Source of the DNA: Streptomyces eurocidicus
Lineage (GTDB): Bacteria > Actinomycetota > Actinomycetes > Streptomycetales > Streptomycetaceae
Length of the DNA stretch: 64,000 nt
Reading direction: 5' to 3'
Assembly: GCF_002891295.1 (NCBI RefSeq)
Contig: NZ_LGUI01000003.1
Location: 1-64,000 of the forward strand
Both the position numbers and the translations under genes were made by a program. How positions within the stretch are numbered: the stretch's first letter is position 1; every line of letters starts with the position of its first letter. A model generated the notes under the pieces. The model was not told the DNA's origin, made no database searches, and saw only the letters and a list, made by a program, of their open reading frames with translations. This document shows, one piece after another, positions 32,593-39,918 of this stretch.

Positions 32593-33498
32593 ATGACCTT
32601 TCCTTACCAGAATCCCGGATCTACCACCTTCACGCCGGAGATTTGGGACTCGGCACTCCTCACAGAATTTGATCCGCTGCTCGTCTGGTGCTCCCGGCTC
32701 GTCTGCAATAACAAGTACGAGGGGGATATCAAGCAGCGCGGTGACATCGTGCACATCAATTCTCTCCTGCGCCCGACCGTGGGGGATTACCGGCTTCCTG
32801 AGGGCATGACCTCACAGCGGCCGGAGACCGTTGATCAGGTGCTGGAGATCAGCGAGGCGAAGTACCTCCAGGTGCTCGTGGAGAACGCGGAGGCATTGCA
32901 GTCCGCCGGGGGCCTGAAGTCGCCGATCAACCAGCAGATGATCCGGGCCATGGCCCGCGATGCTGACACGTTCATGGGCAACGTGATCGCCAAGGGCGCC
33001 ACGGCCCTCCCCGACATCAAGGCCGGTGCCGCGAACGCCCCTCAGGCCCTCTTCAGCGCCATCCTGGACATGATGCTGGCCCTCGATGGCAACGACGTCC
33101 CCGACGGCCGTTACGTGGTCGTCTCGCCCCGCGTGAAGCGGCATCTGATCGAGCATCCGGCCATTGCCAACGCTGGCGCCTACGGCGAGGGCGGCGTGAC
33201 CACGAACGGCGTGGTGGCCCGTCTCGCCGGGTTCACGGTCCTGTCCACCACGGCAATGCCCAAGGGAGTGGATATCGTCGCCGGACACCCGGAGTTCAGT
33301 ACGTTCGCGAGCCAGTTCCAAGGATTCCGCCTCGGCCAGTCTGAGAAGTACCGAGCCAATTACATAGATACCCTCCATTTGTTTGGTTCTAAAATCCTGC
33401 GATTCCCTGGCCTCGACACCAAGAAGGCCGACAACACCTTCGATGAGTCCAAGCCCACCAAGGGCATCGTGAAGGCCGCCGTGGAGTGGGCGGCGTAG
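32593..33498 (+). CDS. Major capsid protein (P22 coat/HK97 fold)
   Basis: 301-residue virion coat protein. The N terminus FTPEIWDSALLTEFDPLLVW followed by CNNKYEGDIKQRGDIVHIN is typical of P22-like coat proteins of actinophages; KSPINQQMIRAMARDADTFM forms the long spine helix; GRYVVVSPRVKRHLIEHP and IVAGHPEF lie in the P-domain core. No protease or delta domain is visible. It is intact, with good codon usage and a tight link to the scaffold-like gene, so it is unlikely to be dead. It is the only virion gene in the element, which argues for a satellite rather than a prophage. Confidence 0.88.
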   Translation: MTFPYQNPGSTTFTPEIWDSALLTEFDPLLVWCSRLVCNNKYEGDIKQRGDIVHINSLLRPTVGDYRLPEGMTSQRPETVDQVLEISEAKYLQVLVENAEALQSAGGLKSPINQQMIRAMARDADTFMGNVIAKGATALPDIKAGAANAPQALFSAILDMMLALDGNDVPDGRYVVVSPRVKRHLIEHPAIANAGAYGEGGVTTNGVVARLAGFTVLSTTAMPKGVDIVAGHPEFSTFASQFQGFRLGQSEKYRANYIDTLHLFGSKILRFPGLDTKKADNTFDESKPTKGIVKAAVEWAA

Positions 33499-33511
33499 TG
33501 CCGTGAGCCCT

Positions 33512-33549
33512 GGGGGTCTCTGCCGATTCGGTGGAGGCCCCCTTTTTTT
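33512..33549 (+). terminator. Intrinsic terminator after the capsid gene
   Basis: A 9-bp stem (33512-33520 with 33534-33542, one G-T pair) followed by seven T residues, 14 bp after the capsid stop. It is the most canonical terminator in the element. Confidence 0.92.
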
Positions 33550-34229
33550 GTTCGGCGCCAAGGGGCTTCCGCAGGTCAGCTACTACGTGCCTTCAAGGCA
33601 CGCATACGTGGGACGTACCCCTCTTGCCTCGTGCGTGTGACCCAGAGGTCAGCCGGCCGTGGCCCAGAGCGACGAGGCGGCCCCAGGCGTGGCCGCCCAC
33701 GGGTCCCTGCTACTGCGCTGAAACAGCCCCGAAAATAACCCTGTTCCGGCTCACTAGGTGTTATCCGCCGAAACCGTAACGGCCAACAGCAACATTATTA
33801 CCCGGCCTACCCCGAAGAGGCTCTGCCTCAAGGGCTCCAGCGGAAATTGCTACGGGGTGAACCCGATACCCAGTGGGGAGGGTGTCCGCAAAATCGCTTC
33901 ATTCGGGCCGCATTCTCGAATATTTGATACCCGTACACGGTCGGAAAGAGGCACCCCCGGTGGGTCCTATCGCCGTCTAACTAGGCATTACCCCCGGGTG
34001 TACTGAGTGAACGGCGAAACACCCTCTGACCTGCATGTTTTCCATCAGGTAATCGACTTCAAATGCCTAATGTGATCCACTTCACGCCCATCGTGGTCTT
34101 GAATTGATTTGCTGATGCTGCAAGATGAGATCAGTTCCGCCGACCATGAGTCGGGGCGGAAGAGGAAAAGCCGTAAGAGCAACGCTCCGGCCGATTACTT
34201 ATCTCGACTTCAGCTATCTAAGGAATCTT
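33550..34229. other. AT-rich non-coding region of the element; candidate origin or packaging site
   Basis: About 680 bases with no supported gene and clearly lower GC. CTCACTAGGTGTTATCC (33750-33766) recurs as CTAACTAGGCATTACCC (33977-33993), 13 of 17 identical, and an inverted ATGCCTAA lies at 34063-34070. Such spaced repeats beside the replication gene could be iterons or packaging or regulatory sites. The frame opening at ATG 34125 was not used as a start (see next gene). Confidence 0.4.
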
Positions 34230-35042
34230 GTGCGTAAGACGATCCTGGTACCCGTTGAGAAGACGTTCTGTGACGCGCATTTGGCCCGTGACGGGTCGGA
34301 GGTGGAAGCGACGGCAACCCTGACTCTGGGGCGGCACGCCTGGGATCTCTGCGTGGAACACGACGTCACGTTCGGCCGCTACCTGGTGGATGCCCTTGGA
34401 GTGCCCGGTGAGGCCGTGGCCGAGCCTGAGGCCGTGCCGGCCGAGCCTGAGCCGTCGCCGACGTCCATGAAGCCGTCGCCTGTCGCTGCTGAGGATGAGC
34501 GCGACGGCCAGGAGCAGGAGGAGCAGCCCCGCATCATCTGTCCTGCCGAGTGGCATGAGGCCCAGCGTGGACACGATGATCACCCCGTTGTCCCGGAGCA
34601 GCCTTCGGTGATGGTCAGTGGGGATGTGCCGTGGTACTCGTGGGACGACGCGCGGGAGGCGGTGCGTAACGCCGGGTACCGGGTGGTGGGGCGAGCGGAC
34701 GACAGCACTGTCCTGCTCATCCTGGGTGAGGGCGGGGACCGGAACGAGATCAAGCTGCGAGACGCTGCGGAACGGTCGATCCCCTGCATGGACGTGCGTG
34801 CTCCGGGGCGGTTCCGTGACGCGGTACGGGCCGGTGAGCTGGTCGGTGGTGACCCGCTTCCCGAGCCTGTCAAGGTCGGCCCCAAGGTCATGTCCGAGCG
34901 TGAGCGCAACCGTGTGATCCGGGCGTGGGCCCGTGAGAACGGCTGGCCGAACCTCCCCGCTCAGGGACGCGTCCCGATGCACGTCCGGCACTGCTGGGAC
35001 CTCGCACAGCAGGACACCGAGGGAAAAGCGGTCGCGGCCTGA
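34230..35042 (+). CDS. Lsr2-related DNA-binding protein with BRCT-like domain
   Basis: 270-residue protein in three parts. N-terminal (about 1-65): CDAHLARDGSEVEATATLTL, resembling the Lsr2-type dimerisation strand region. Middle (about 130-215): DAREAVRNAGYRVVGRADDS then LLILGEGG and ERSIPCMDV, which reads like a BRCT domain. C-terminal (about 225-265): RERNRVIRAWARENGWPNLP followed by GRVP, an Lsr2 DNA-binding domain. Between them is a Glu/Pro-rich linker. GTG at 34230 has AAGGAA upstream. It may coat or bridge element or host DNA, or mark replication structures. It precedes the replication ATPase gene. Confidence 0.7.
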   Translation: MRKTILVPVEKTFCDAHLARDGSEVEATATLTLGRHAWDLCVEHDVTFGRYLVDALGVPGEAVAEPEAVPAEPEPSPTSMKPSPVAAEDERDGQEQEEQPRIICPAEWHEAQRGHDDHPVVPEQPSVMVSGDVPWYSWDDAREAVRNAGYRVVGRADDSTVLLILGEGGDRNEIKLRDAAERSIPCMDVRAPGRFRDAVRAGELVGGDPLPEPVKVGPKVMSERERNRVIRAWARENGWPNLPAQGRVPMHVRHCWDLAQQDTEGKAVAA

Positions 35043-35130
35043 GAGCCGCCCGCACCGCGCCGGGCGCACTGAGCGCCCGGCGCCCCCGGCCCCCAGCCAC
35101 CCAACCCACCCTGTTCGAGATAGAGGCGCC

Positions 35131-36546
35131 ATGAGCACCCCGGTTCTCTACGGTCCGATCGGCCGGGCCGTCCGCAAGATCGCCCCCTTCGTGGAAGCAG
35201 ACGCCCTGGGGGTGTACGTGGCCGCTCTGTCGATGTGGTCGGCCGCCATCGGCGGCACGGTCAAGGTCTCGTCCCGTGGCAGCGCCCGGCCCGTGCTGCT
35301 GTGGTCCGCCCTCGTGGCCGGTACGGGCAGGGGCAAAGGGACCGCACTGCGGGCCGCCCTCCACGTCCTGGACCCGTCTCTGGGCCGGTTCCTCGCCACC
35401 CACACCACATCCGGGATCACGTCCGGGGCGAGCATAGTCAACCACCTGTGGGAGCAGCAGGAAGCGACCACCGAGACCGAACGGGGCCGTGATGTCCGGG
35501 CCCTGGTGGTGGAGGAGGAATGGACGGAGGTGCTCAAGCGGGTCAAGCGGGACCCGTCGTTCACCACGAAACTCCGGGCCGCGTGGGACGGCACGACGCT
35601 CCGCAACACCACCAAGGAAGAGGCCCAGGAGATCCGGGACCCCGCCATGGTCCTCCACTCCCACATCACGCCCTCCGACTGGGCCCGCTACGTGGGCGAG
35701 TCCGAGGCGGCGGGCGGCTCGTACAACCGCATCCTGCCCTTCCTGCTCCGCTCGGTGCCCATGCTCGACGACGACCGGGTGATCCTGCCGAAGCTCGACG
35801 GCAGGGAACTCTCCGACGCCTACGCATGGGCCACGGCCCGCCCCCGGGCGATCACCCTCGCCGAGGACGCCCGGCCCCTGTGGCGCCTCATCCGCCGCTA
35901 CGCCCGCATCCTGGGCGAGACCCTGCCCGGAGAACAGGCCGTCTTCATCGAACGGACCGCAGAACAAACCCTCAGGGTCGCCGCCTGCCTGGCCGCCTCC
36001 GAGCGCTCCGAGACCATCACGGACGACACGCTGTTCGCCGCGTTCACCCTCGTACGCCGCTCGGTGCAGGACGCGGTCCGGATCGCCCGGGGCGCCACCA
36101 CGCCGAAGGTGAAGCGGCAGCCGCTCAGCCTTGCCGACAAGGTCCGGGCCCGGATCGAGATGCACGGCGGCCGGGCAACGTCCTCCCAGATCCTCCCCTT
36201 CGTGGGGGCGACGGCCGCTGAGGTGAAGGCACTGCCGGGAATCGCCGTCACCGCCGACCGGTCAGGGAAGACCGGCCGACCGGCCACCGTTTTCACGCTC
36301 CACGGTGACACTTCCCGTCACCCGGACCGACAGCCGGCCAGCGCGGATCGTGAGGAGAACCAGGACGCTTTCCCTCACGCAGAACCGCAGCCGGCGACTC
36401 CGGAGCGCCACGGGAACCGCGCCACGGTCGTCCGCCTGGATATCTACCGCCCGGCGGCGGAGCAGCCCACCGTTCCCCAGCCGGTGAAGCGGTCGGCCGC
36501 TTCCGCACCTGCCCTCAACGACAACCCATTCCTTGCCCTGCTCTGA
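35131..36546 (+). CDS. DUF3987 replication ATPase/helicase-like protein
   Basis: 471-residue protein. Walker A is VAGTGRGKGTALR (about 64-76), followed by SGITSGASIVNHLWEQQ, an acidic Walker B-like ALVVEEEWTEVL (about 123-134), and SGN-like contact residues in ESEAAGGSYNRILPF (about 190-204). This is the DUF3987 pattern found with primase/polymerase domains in actinophages and integrative elements. A winged-helix-like end (about 335-390, GGRATSSQILPFVGATAAEV) and a disordered Pro-rich tail follow. No primase domain is fused. It probably drives replication of the excised element. ATG 89 bp after the Lsr2-like gene; terminator 10 bp after its stop. Confidence 0.78.
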   Translation: MSTPVLYGPIGRAVRKIAPFVEADALGVYVAALSMWSAAIGGTVKVSSRGSARPVLLWSALVAGTGRGKGTALRAALHVLDPSLGRFLATHTTSGITSGASIVNHLWEQQEATTETERGRDVRALVVEEEWTEVLKRVKRDPSFTTKLRAAWDGTTLRNTTKEEAQEIRDPAMVLHSHITPSDWARYVGESEAAGGSYNRILPFLLRSVPMLDDDRVILPKLDGRELSDAYAWATARPRAITLAEDARPLWRLIRRYARILGETLPGEQAVFIERTAEQTLRVAACLAASERSETITDDTLFAAFTLVRRSVQDAVRIARGATTPKVKRQPLSLADKVRARIEMHGGRATSSQILPFVGATAAEVKALPGIAVTADRSGKTGRPATVFTLHGDTSRHPDRQPASADREENQDAFPHAEPQPATPERHGNRATVVRLDIYRPAAEQPTVPQPVKRSAASAPALNDNPFLALL

Positions 36547-36556
36547 GACGCGAACG

Positions 36557-36597
36557 AACGAAGAAACGCCCCGCTTTGGCGGGGGCGTTTCTTCGTT
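36557..36597. terminator. Long convergent terminator
   Basis: An 18-bp stem with one bulge (36557-36574 with 36579-36597) lies between the plus-strand DUF3987 gene and the minus-strand small genes. It carries T-rich sequence on both sides (TTTCTTCGTT), so it can stop transcription in both directions. Confidence 0.88.
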
Positions 36598-36617
36598 GAC
36601 GGTGACCCGGGGGGCGG

Positions 36618-36977
36618 CTAGGCGGCGGCTGACCTCTGCGGAAGGCACTGCGCCCCGGGATACGTATAGGGGTAGTCCTCACCACGCCACACTGCTTCGA
36701 CAGCGGCCCGCCGTTCCGCCACCCGTTCCCAGTACTGCACATGCTGACCAACCAAGGGGCGGGGGAACCAGATCACCTCATCCGCCACCTCGTCCTCCGG
36801 GGCCTCGGACAGTTCGGGCCACAGAACCGGAGCCGGGGGAATCGGCACGGGGGCCGTCTGAGGGGTGATCTCCTGGGCCACACGGTGGCGGCCGTGGGTC
36901 TTCACGCTATGCCGCCCGGGGGCAGGGAACAGCAGGGCCAGCACCCATTCCAGGGCACGCAAGATACACTCGCGCAT
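36618..36977 (-). CDS. Hypothetical element protein (basic N terminus, acidic middle)
   Basis: 119-residue protein starting MRECILRALEWVLALLFPAP, an amphipathic or hydrophobic helix, followed by GRHSVKTHGRHR, a Pro-rich acidic middle (LWPELSEAPEDEVADEVIW) and RPLVGQHVQYWERVAERRAA. The layout (helix, GRHR basic patch, Pro-rich linker, then a P/LV-x-x-HxxxWE-R segment) recalls small proteins found in many Streptomyces integrated elements, whose function is unknown. Strong RBS GAGGAGCTG. First of the minus-strand block. Confidence 0.6.
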   Translation of the reverse strand: MRECILRALEWVLALLFPAPGRHSVKTHGRHRVAQEITPQTAPVPIPPAPVLWPELSEAPEDEVADEVIWFPRPLVGQHVQYWERVAERRAAVEAVWRGEDYPYTYPGAQCLPQRSAAA

Positions 36978-37148
36978 GTCGTCAGCTCCTCTATAGCTGT
37001 CGGCGAAGCCCTGGTATCCGCTCCAACGGTTACCAGGGCGCTTTGTTTTGTTGTGGTGATCACGGTACCCACGTGAGCGGCGGGGCGCCAGAGGAACCGG
37101 AGGGCCCTTCCCGGCGTCCAGGGAAGGGCCCTCTACTGCCTCAACCAC

Positions 37149-37316
37149 CTACTTGGTGCGGGAGCCTTTCCCGCCGCTGTTCCCGTCCCGGCGGCGCGGC
37201 TCCCTCTTGCGGTTGACCGCCTCGGGGCTGTTGCAGGCGTCGCACGCACGTGCCAGCTTTGCGCCACCTGGCATCTGCTCAGTAATGAACCCAGTGCCGT
37301 AGCACTTGCTGCACAT
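37149..37316 (-). CDS. Tiny zinc-ribbon protein 1
   Basis: 55 residues with CSKCYGTGF (2-10) and CDACN (about 25-29), two CxxC knuckles that can bind a single zinc ion, then a very basic tail KREPRRRDGNSGGKGSRTK. GGAGGGAAC six bases before the ATG supports it as a real gene. The half-site pattern CxxCxGxG is the same as in the next small gene upstream, which suggests duplication and divergence. Confidence 0.68.
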   Translation of the reverse strand: MCSKCYGTGFITEQMPGGAKLARACDACNSPEAVNRKREPRRRDGNSGGKGSRTK

Positions 37317-37327
37317 ACCGTTCCCTC

Positions 37328-37441
37328 CTAGCTGTGCTCGACGCGCCCGGTCCCGTTGCAGTTGTCGCACTGGTTCGTCAGACCATGGTCATCGGTCTTG
37401 TACCCGGTTCCGTTGCAACTCAGGCACGGAGTATCGCCCAT
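37328..37441 (-). CDS. Tiny zinc-ribbon protein 2
   Basis: 37 residues, almost entirely two DnaJ-like half-sites: CLSCNGTGY (6-14) and CDNCNGTGR (25-33), ending VEHS. RBS AGGAGAGG lies 5-12 bp before the ATG. Its stop is 12 bp before the start of the other zinc-ribbon gene, so the two form an operon. The protein should fold around one zinc. Possible roles are binding a nucleic acid or a host protein, but this is a guess. Confidence 0.6.
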   Translation of the reverse strand: MGDTPCLSCNGTGYKTDDHGLTNQCDNCNGTGRVEHS

Positions 37442-37633
37442 GGGTCCTCTCCTATGGTCGGGTTACTTTCAGAGTCCCGCTCGGCCGCCGACCGTCCTCA
37501 GGGGGCGACCGAGCGGGCGTGGTCCCCGCCCCTGCCGGGATAGGTGATGTGTAAGAGGTGCATCTACCCATGACCCGGCGGGGCGGAGCCTTTGGCGCCT
37601 TCCGACTGTCCCCCGTACAGCCGGAAGCGGGTG

Positions 37634-37780
37634 CTATCCCTTCTTCTTGGCGGCTTGGTCAGCCGCCCGACGCTCGGCGCGGTTCCCGTTGGGGTCGGCG
37701 GTCTTGGACGACTTGTCTTTGCGGGCGGACATTCCGTCGCCGTCCGACCCAGAGCCGCCTCCGCCTCGCTTGAAGATCAC
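37634..37780 (-). CDS. Tiny basic protein
   Basis: 48 residues beginning VIFKRGGGGSGSDGDGMSAR, followed by a Lys/Arg/Ala-rich helical tail (NRAERRAADQAAKKKG). The GTG start has AGAGGACGGAA immediately upstream. An internal ATG (MSARKDK) would give a 32-residue version. Similar Gly/Ser-then-basic small proteins occur in actinophages without known function. It is disordered by composition. Confidence 0.5.
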   Translation of the reverse strand: MIFKRGGGGSGSDGDGMSARKDKSSKTADPNGNRAERRAADQAAKKKG

Positions 37781-37857
37781 TTTCCGTCCTCTTAGGTGGT
37801 GAGCCCGGCCAGCTACCAACAACCGAGAGGTCGGCCCGACGGTGGTCGCCGGGTGGT

Positions 37858-37977
37858 CTACTTCCGCCCCTTGGTGGGGTCCTCGTTGTTCCCCTCACCC
37901 TCGTTGATGTCGTGTTCGAGGCCGTCGCCCTCGTCGTCGTCGGCCGGATGCCCGGGGCCACTTGCCCAACCACCCAT
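37858..37977 (-). CDS. Tiny acidic protein
   Basis: 39 residues, MGGWASGPGHPADDDEGDGL followed by EHDINEGEGNNED and PTKGRK; strongly acidic and without hydrophobic core, so probably disordered. GAGGGTGG about seven bases before the ATG supports translation. Acidic miniproteins in mobile elements sometimes mimic DNA to block host nucleases or repressors; there is no direct evidence for that here. Confidence 0.5.
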   Translation of the reverse strand: MGGWASGPGHPADDDEGDGLEHDINEGEGNNEDPTKGRK

Positions 37978-38009
37978 AGGTGCACCACCCTCTTCGTGTC
38001 CATCTGGAA

Positions 38010-38052
38010 CCCCGTCCGGACGCTGAACACCACATCCGACGTCCGGACGGGG
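38010..38052. repeat. Inverted pair of CGTCCGGACG palindromes
   Basis: Arms CCCCGTCCGGACG (38010-38022) and CGTCCGGACGGGG (38040-38052) pair over 13 bp around a 17-nt loop. Each arm contains the 10-bp palindrome CGTCCGGACG. It lies upstream of the tiny acidic gene and downstream of the 38175-38528 gene, so it could be a terminator for the latter or a pair of operators 27 bp apart. Confidence 0.7.
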
Positions 38053-38174
38053 CCTTGAAGCCCGCCCCTGTGCCGGGAGGGGGAGGAAGGGAACCCATGG
38101 GAGTTGGTGGGTTCATCCGGCGGAGGGGCAGGCGGTCTAGGGGGAGCGCACCACGTCGAAGATCGGCCTAGGGA

Positions 38175-38528
38175 TCAGCACGACCGCCCCCTTCGGCGTA
38201 CCGGCTCCAGCGCCTCGGCCGACGTGTCGCCAACCAGCGGGTACGGGATGGGCTCGCTCTCCGGCCGCTGGATGATGCCGCCCGTTCCGGTCGTGAACGC
38301 ACGTCTCGTCGCCGTGTCGGCCACATGCGTCGGGTCCTCCATCACGCCCGCCCGCCGCATCTCGCTGATGCTGGCCGGCTTGAGCGCATCCGGGTCGGCA
38401 TCCCACTCCCGGCCGCCTCCGGGCGCCCGCAGCTGCACGTACGGGCCCACCTTGTCCATGCGCTGCCCCAAGCGGCCCTTTCGCGTGTCCACCACCCACG
38501 CAGGGGGTTCCTGACCCGTGTTCGCCAT
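38175..38528 (-). CDS. Small protein with DTRxGR...GPYVQLR motif
   Basis: 117 residues. VVDTRKGRLGQRMDKVGPYV then QLRAPGGGREWD is a conserved segment of small Streptomyces proteins usually encoded beside XRE-DUF5753/DUF397 genes; its fold looks like an SH3-type barrel. The rest is Pro/Glu/Thr-rich. It is divergent from the XRE gene, with starts 137 bp apart. Function unknown. The C terminus ends RRRGRSC. Confidence 0.65.
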   Translation of the reverse strand: MANTGQEPPAWVVDTRKGRLGQRMDKVGPYVQLRAPGGGREWDADPDALKPASISEMRRAGVMEDPTHVADTATRRAFTTGTGGIIQRPESEPIPYPLVGDTSAEALEPVRRRGRSC

Positions 38529-38664
38529 CTGTTCGACCCTCCGTGTGTCCCATCGCCGATCGGCGGGAACTCCCTTACATAGACGAAGGGTTGCGCGCCG
38601 GTAGTCCCGCGAACAGTGCTTGGATGTTTCCAACCACCGATGGAAACGGGAGGAGTTGGGCACT

Positions 38665-39594
38665 ATGCGCGAGGGGACACAAGACGGACCGGCCTTCTAC
38701 GGTGACGAAGTCTTGGCCTCACGGGAACAGGCGGGCGTGTCGCAAAGCGCACTGGCGAAGGCGACAGGCTACAAAGTGCCTTATGTGTCCAAGGTCGAGA
38801 ACGGGCACGCCCTTGGGAGCGAGCGGTTCGCCGAAGGATGTGACCGTTTTTTCAACACGGCCGGGCACTTCCTGCGGCTGCATCGCAGGATCTCGGACGC
38901 TGGGCACCCTCAGTGGTTCGCCGCGTACGTGAAACTCGAACGCGAGGCGCGGGTGATTGAGGACTACTCAACCACCTTCATCATGGGGATGCTGCAAACG
39001 CCCGCCTACGCTGAGGCCGTGTTTCGGGCCGCGTACCCCACTGAGAGCGATGCGGGGATCAAGGCGAAGGTAGAGGCTCGGCTGGCCCGTCACAGCGTGA
39101 TAGAGAGGGAAGACCCTCCCCGCCTTTGGGTGGTACTCAGTGAGGCCAGTCTCCGTATGATCGTCGGCAATGCTGCGACGATGGGGGAACAGCTTGAGCA
39201 CCTACTGATTGAGGCACAGGCACCCACCGTTACGGTTCAGGTCCTGCCGTTTGACGCGAGCACTCCCGCATCTCACCTGCCGCTCACGCTACTAACCCCG
39301 CACGACGGCCCCGCCGTTGTGTACGAGGAAATCCGGCACCACTCGCGTGTGGACGACTCCGCAGGGGCCGTCGCGGAAGCAAGAGATGTCTACGAGCGTC
39401 TCCGTGCCGACGCGCTGTCGCCTGATCGATCCATGGCACTGATTTACAGCATTTTGGAGGAGTTCACTCATGAGCACGCCCCCCGACCTCACCCGCGCCA
39501 TATGGGCGAAGTCCAGCTACAGCGGAGGGACCGGCGGTCAGTGCGTCGAGTGGGCCCCCGGGTACGCATCATCCGGCGTCATCCCCGTCCGTGA
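38665..39594 (+). CDS. XRE-family regulator with DUF5753 domain
   Basis: 309 residues: HTH_31/XRE domain (about 12-70, VLASREQAGVSQSALAKATG then VPYVSKVENG) and DUF5753 (about 90-275, FIMGMLQTPAYAEAVF, VVLSEASLRMIVG, TVQVLPFD, VVYEE). These proteins pair with a DUF397 protein and are abundant in Streptomyces, where some affect development or antibiotics. The expected end after SILEEF is missing, and the frame runs about 125 bp into the downstream DUF397 gene. RBS GGAGGAG. It sits at the attR end and may be cargo rather than the element's own repressor. Confidence 0.88.
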   Translation: MREGTQDGPAFYGDEVLASREQAGVSQSALAKATGYKVPYVSKVENGHALGSERFAEGCDRFFNTAGHFLRLHRRISDAGHPQWFAAYVKLEREARVIEDYSTTFIMGMLQTPAYAEAVFRAAYPTESDAGIKAKVEARLARHSVIEREDPPRLWVVLSEASLRMIVGNAATMGEQLEHLLIEAQAPTVTVQVLPFDASTPASHLPLTLLTPHDGPAVVYEEIRHHSRVDDSAGAVAEARDVYERLRADALSPDRSMALIYSILEEFTHEHAPRPHPRHMGEVQLQRRDRRSVRRVGPRVRIIRRHPRP

Positions 39595-39691
39595 CTCCAA
39601 GACTCCCCACGGCCCCGCCCTGGCCTTCCCTGCGAGCGCCTGGGACTCGTTCATCGCGGGAGTGAAGGACGGCGGCTTCACGGCCGCCTGA
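39470..39691 (+). CDS. DUF397 protein
   Basis: 73-residue DUF397 protein: AIWAKSSYSGGTGGQCVEWA near the N terminus, VPVRDSK-like VIPVRDSKTPHGPALAF and a closing W-x-x-F-I-x-G-V-K segment. The family is the usual small partner of XRE-DUF5753 regulators. ATG at 39470 has GGAGGAGTT upstream, inside the regulator gene. The overlap of 125 bp is far longer than the usual few bases, which suggests that the regulator's original stop has been lost. Confidence 0.9.
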   Translation: MSTPPDLTRAIWAKSSYSGGTGGQCVEWAPGYASSGVIPVRDSKTPHGPALAFPASAWDSFIAGVKDGGFTAA

Positions 39692-39713
39692 CGAGACTTC
39701 TGAGAGCGCACCT

Positions 39714-39741
39714 GAGCCCCCCGGCCGACGTTGGGGGGCTC
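39714..39741 (+). terminator. Intrinsic terminator after DUF397
   Basis: A 9-bp perfect stem GAGCCCCCC/GGGGGGCTC (39714-39722 with 39733-39741) lies 23 bp after the DUF397 stop. Confidence 0.85.
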
Positions 39742-39774
39742 TGTCGTGGCCAAGGTGGTTCCGGGCTCATCTGG

Positions 39775-39794
39775 GTCAGCACGAAGTCAGCACG
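39775..39794. promoter_or_regulatory. Putative integrase arm-type sites, right
   Basis: Two direct copies of GTCAGCACG at 39775-39783 and 39786-39794, 11 bp apart (one helical turn), about 125 bp inside attR. The same 9-mer occurs twice inside attL. Confidence 0.6.
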
Positions 39795-39918
39795 GTGCCC
39801 ACAACCCCACGGAAACGCTCCTGAGCGGTCCGAAGCGTGAACAAGGCATGTAACCTCTGACCAGGGCGTTTGGCCCTACTGGGCCAGGGGTGCTATGCGC
39901 CCTGGTCAGACAGGCTCC

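Noticed and set aside
37545..37571. Eight-codon frame MCKRCIYP with a CxxC
   Set aside because: Too short to support; probably chance next to the minus-strand zinc-ribbon genes.
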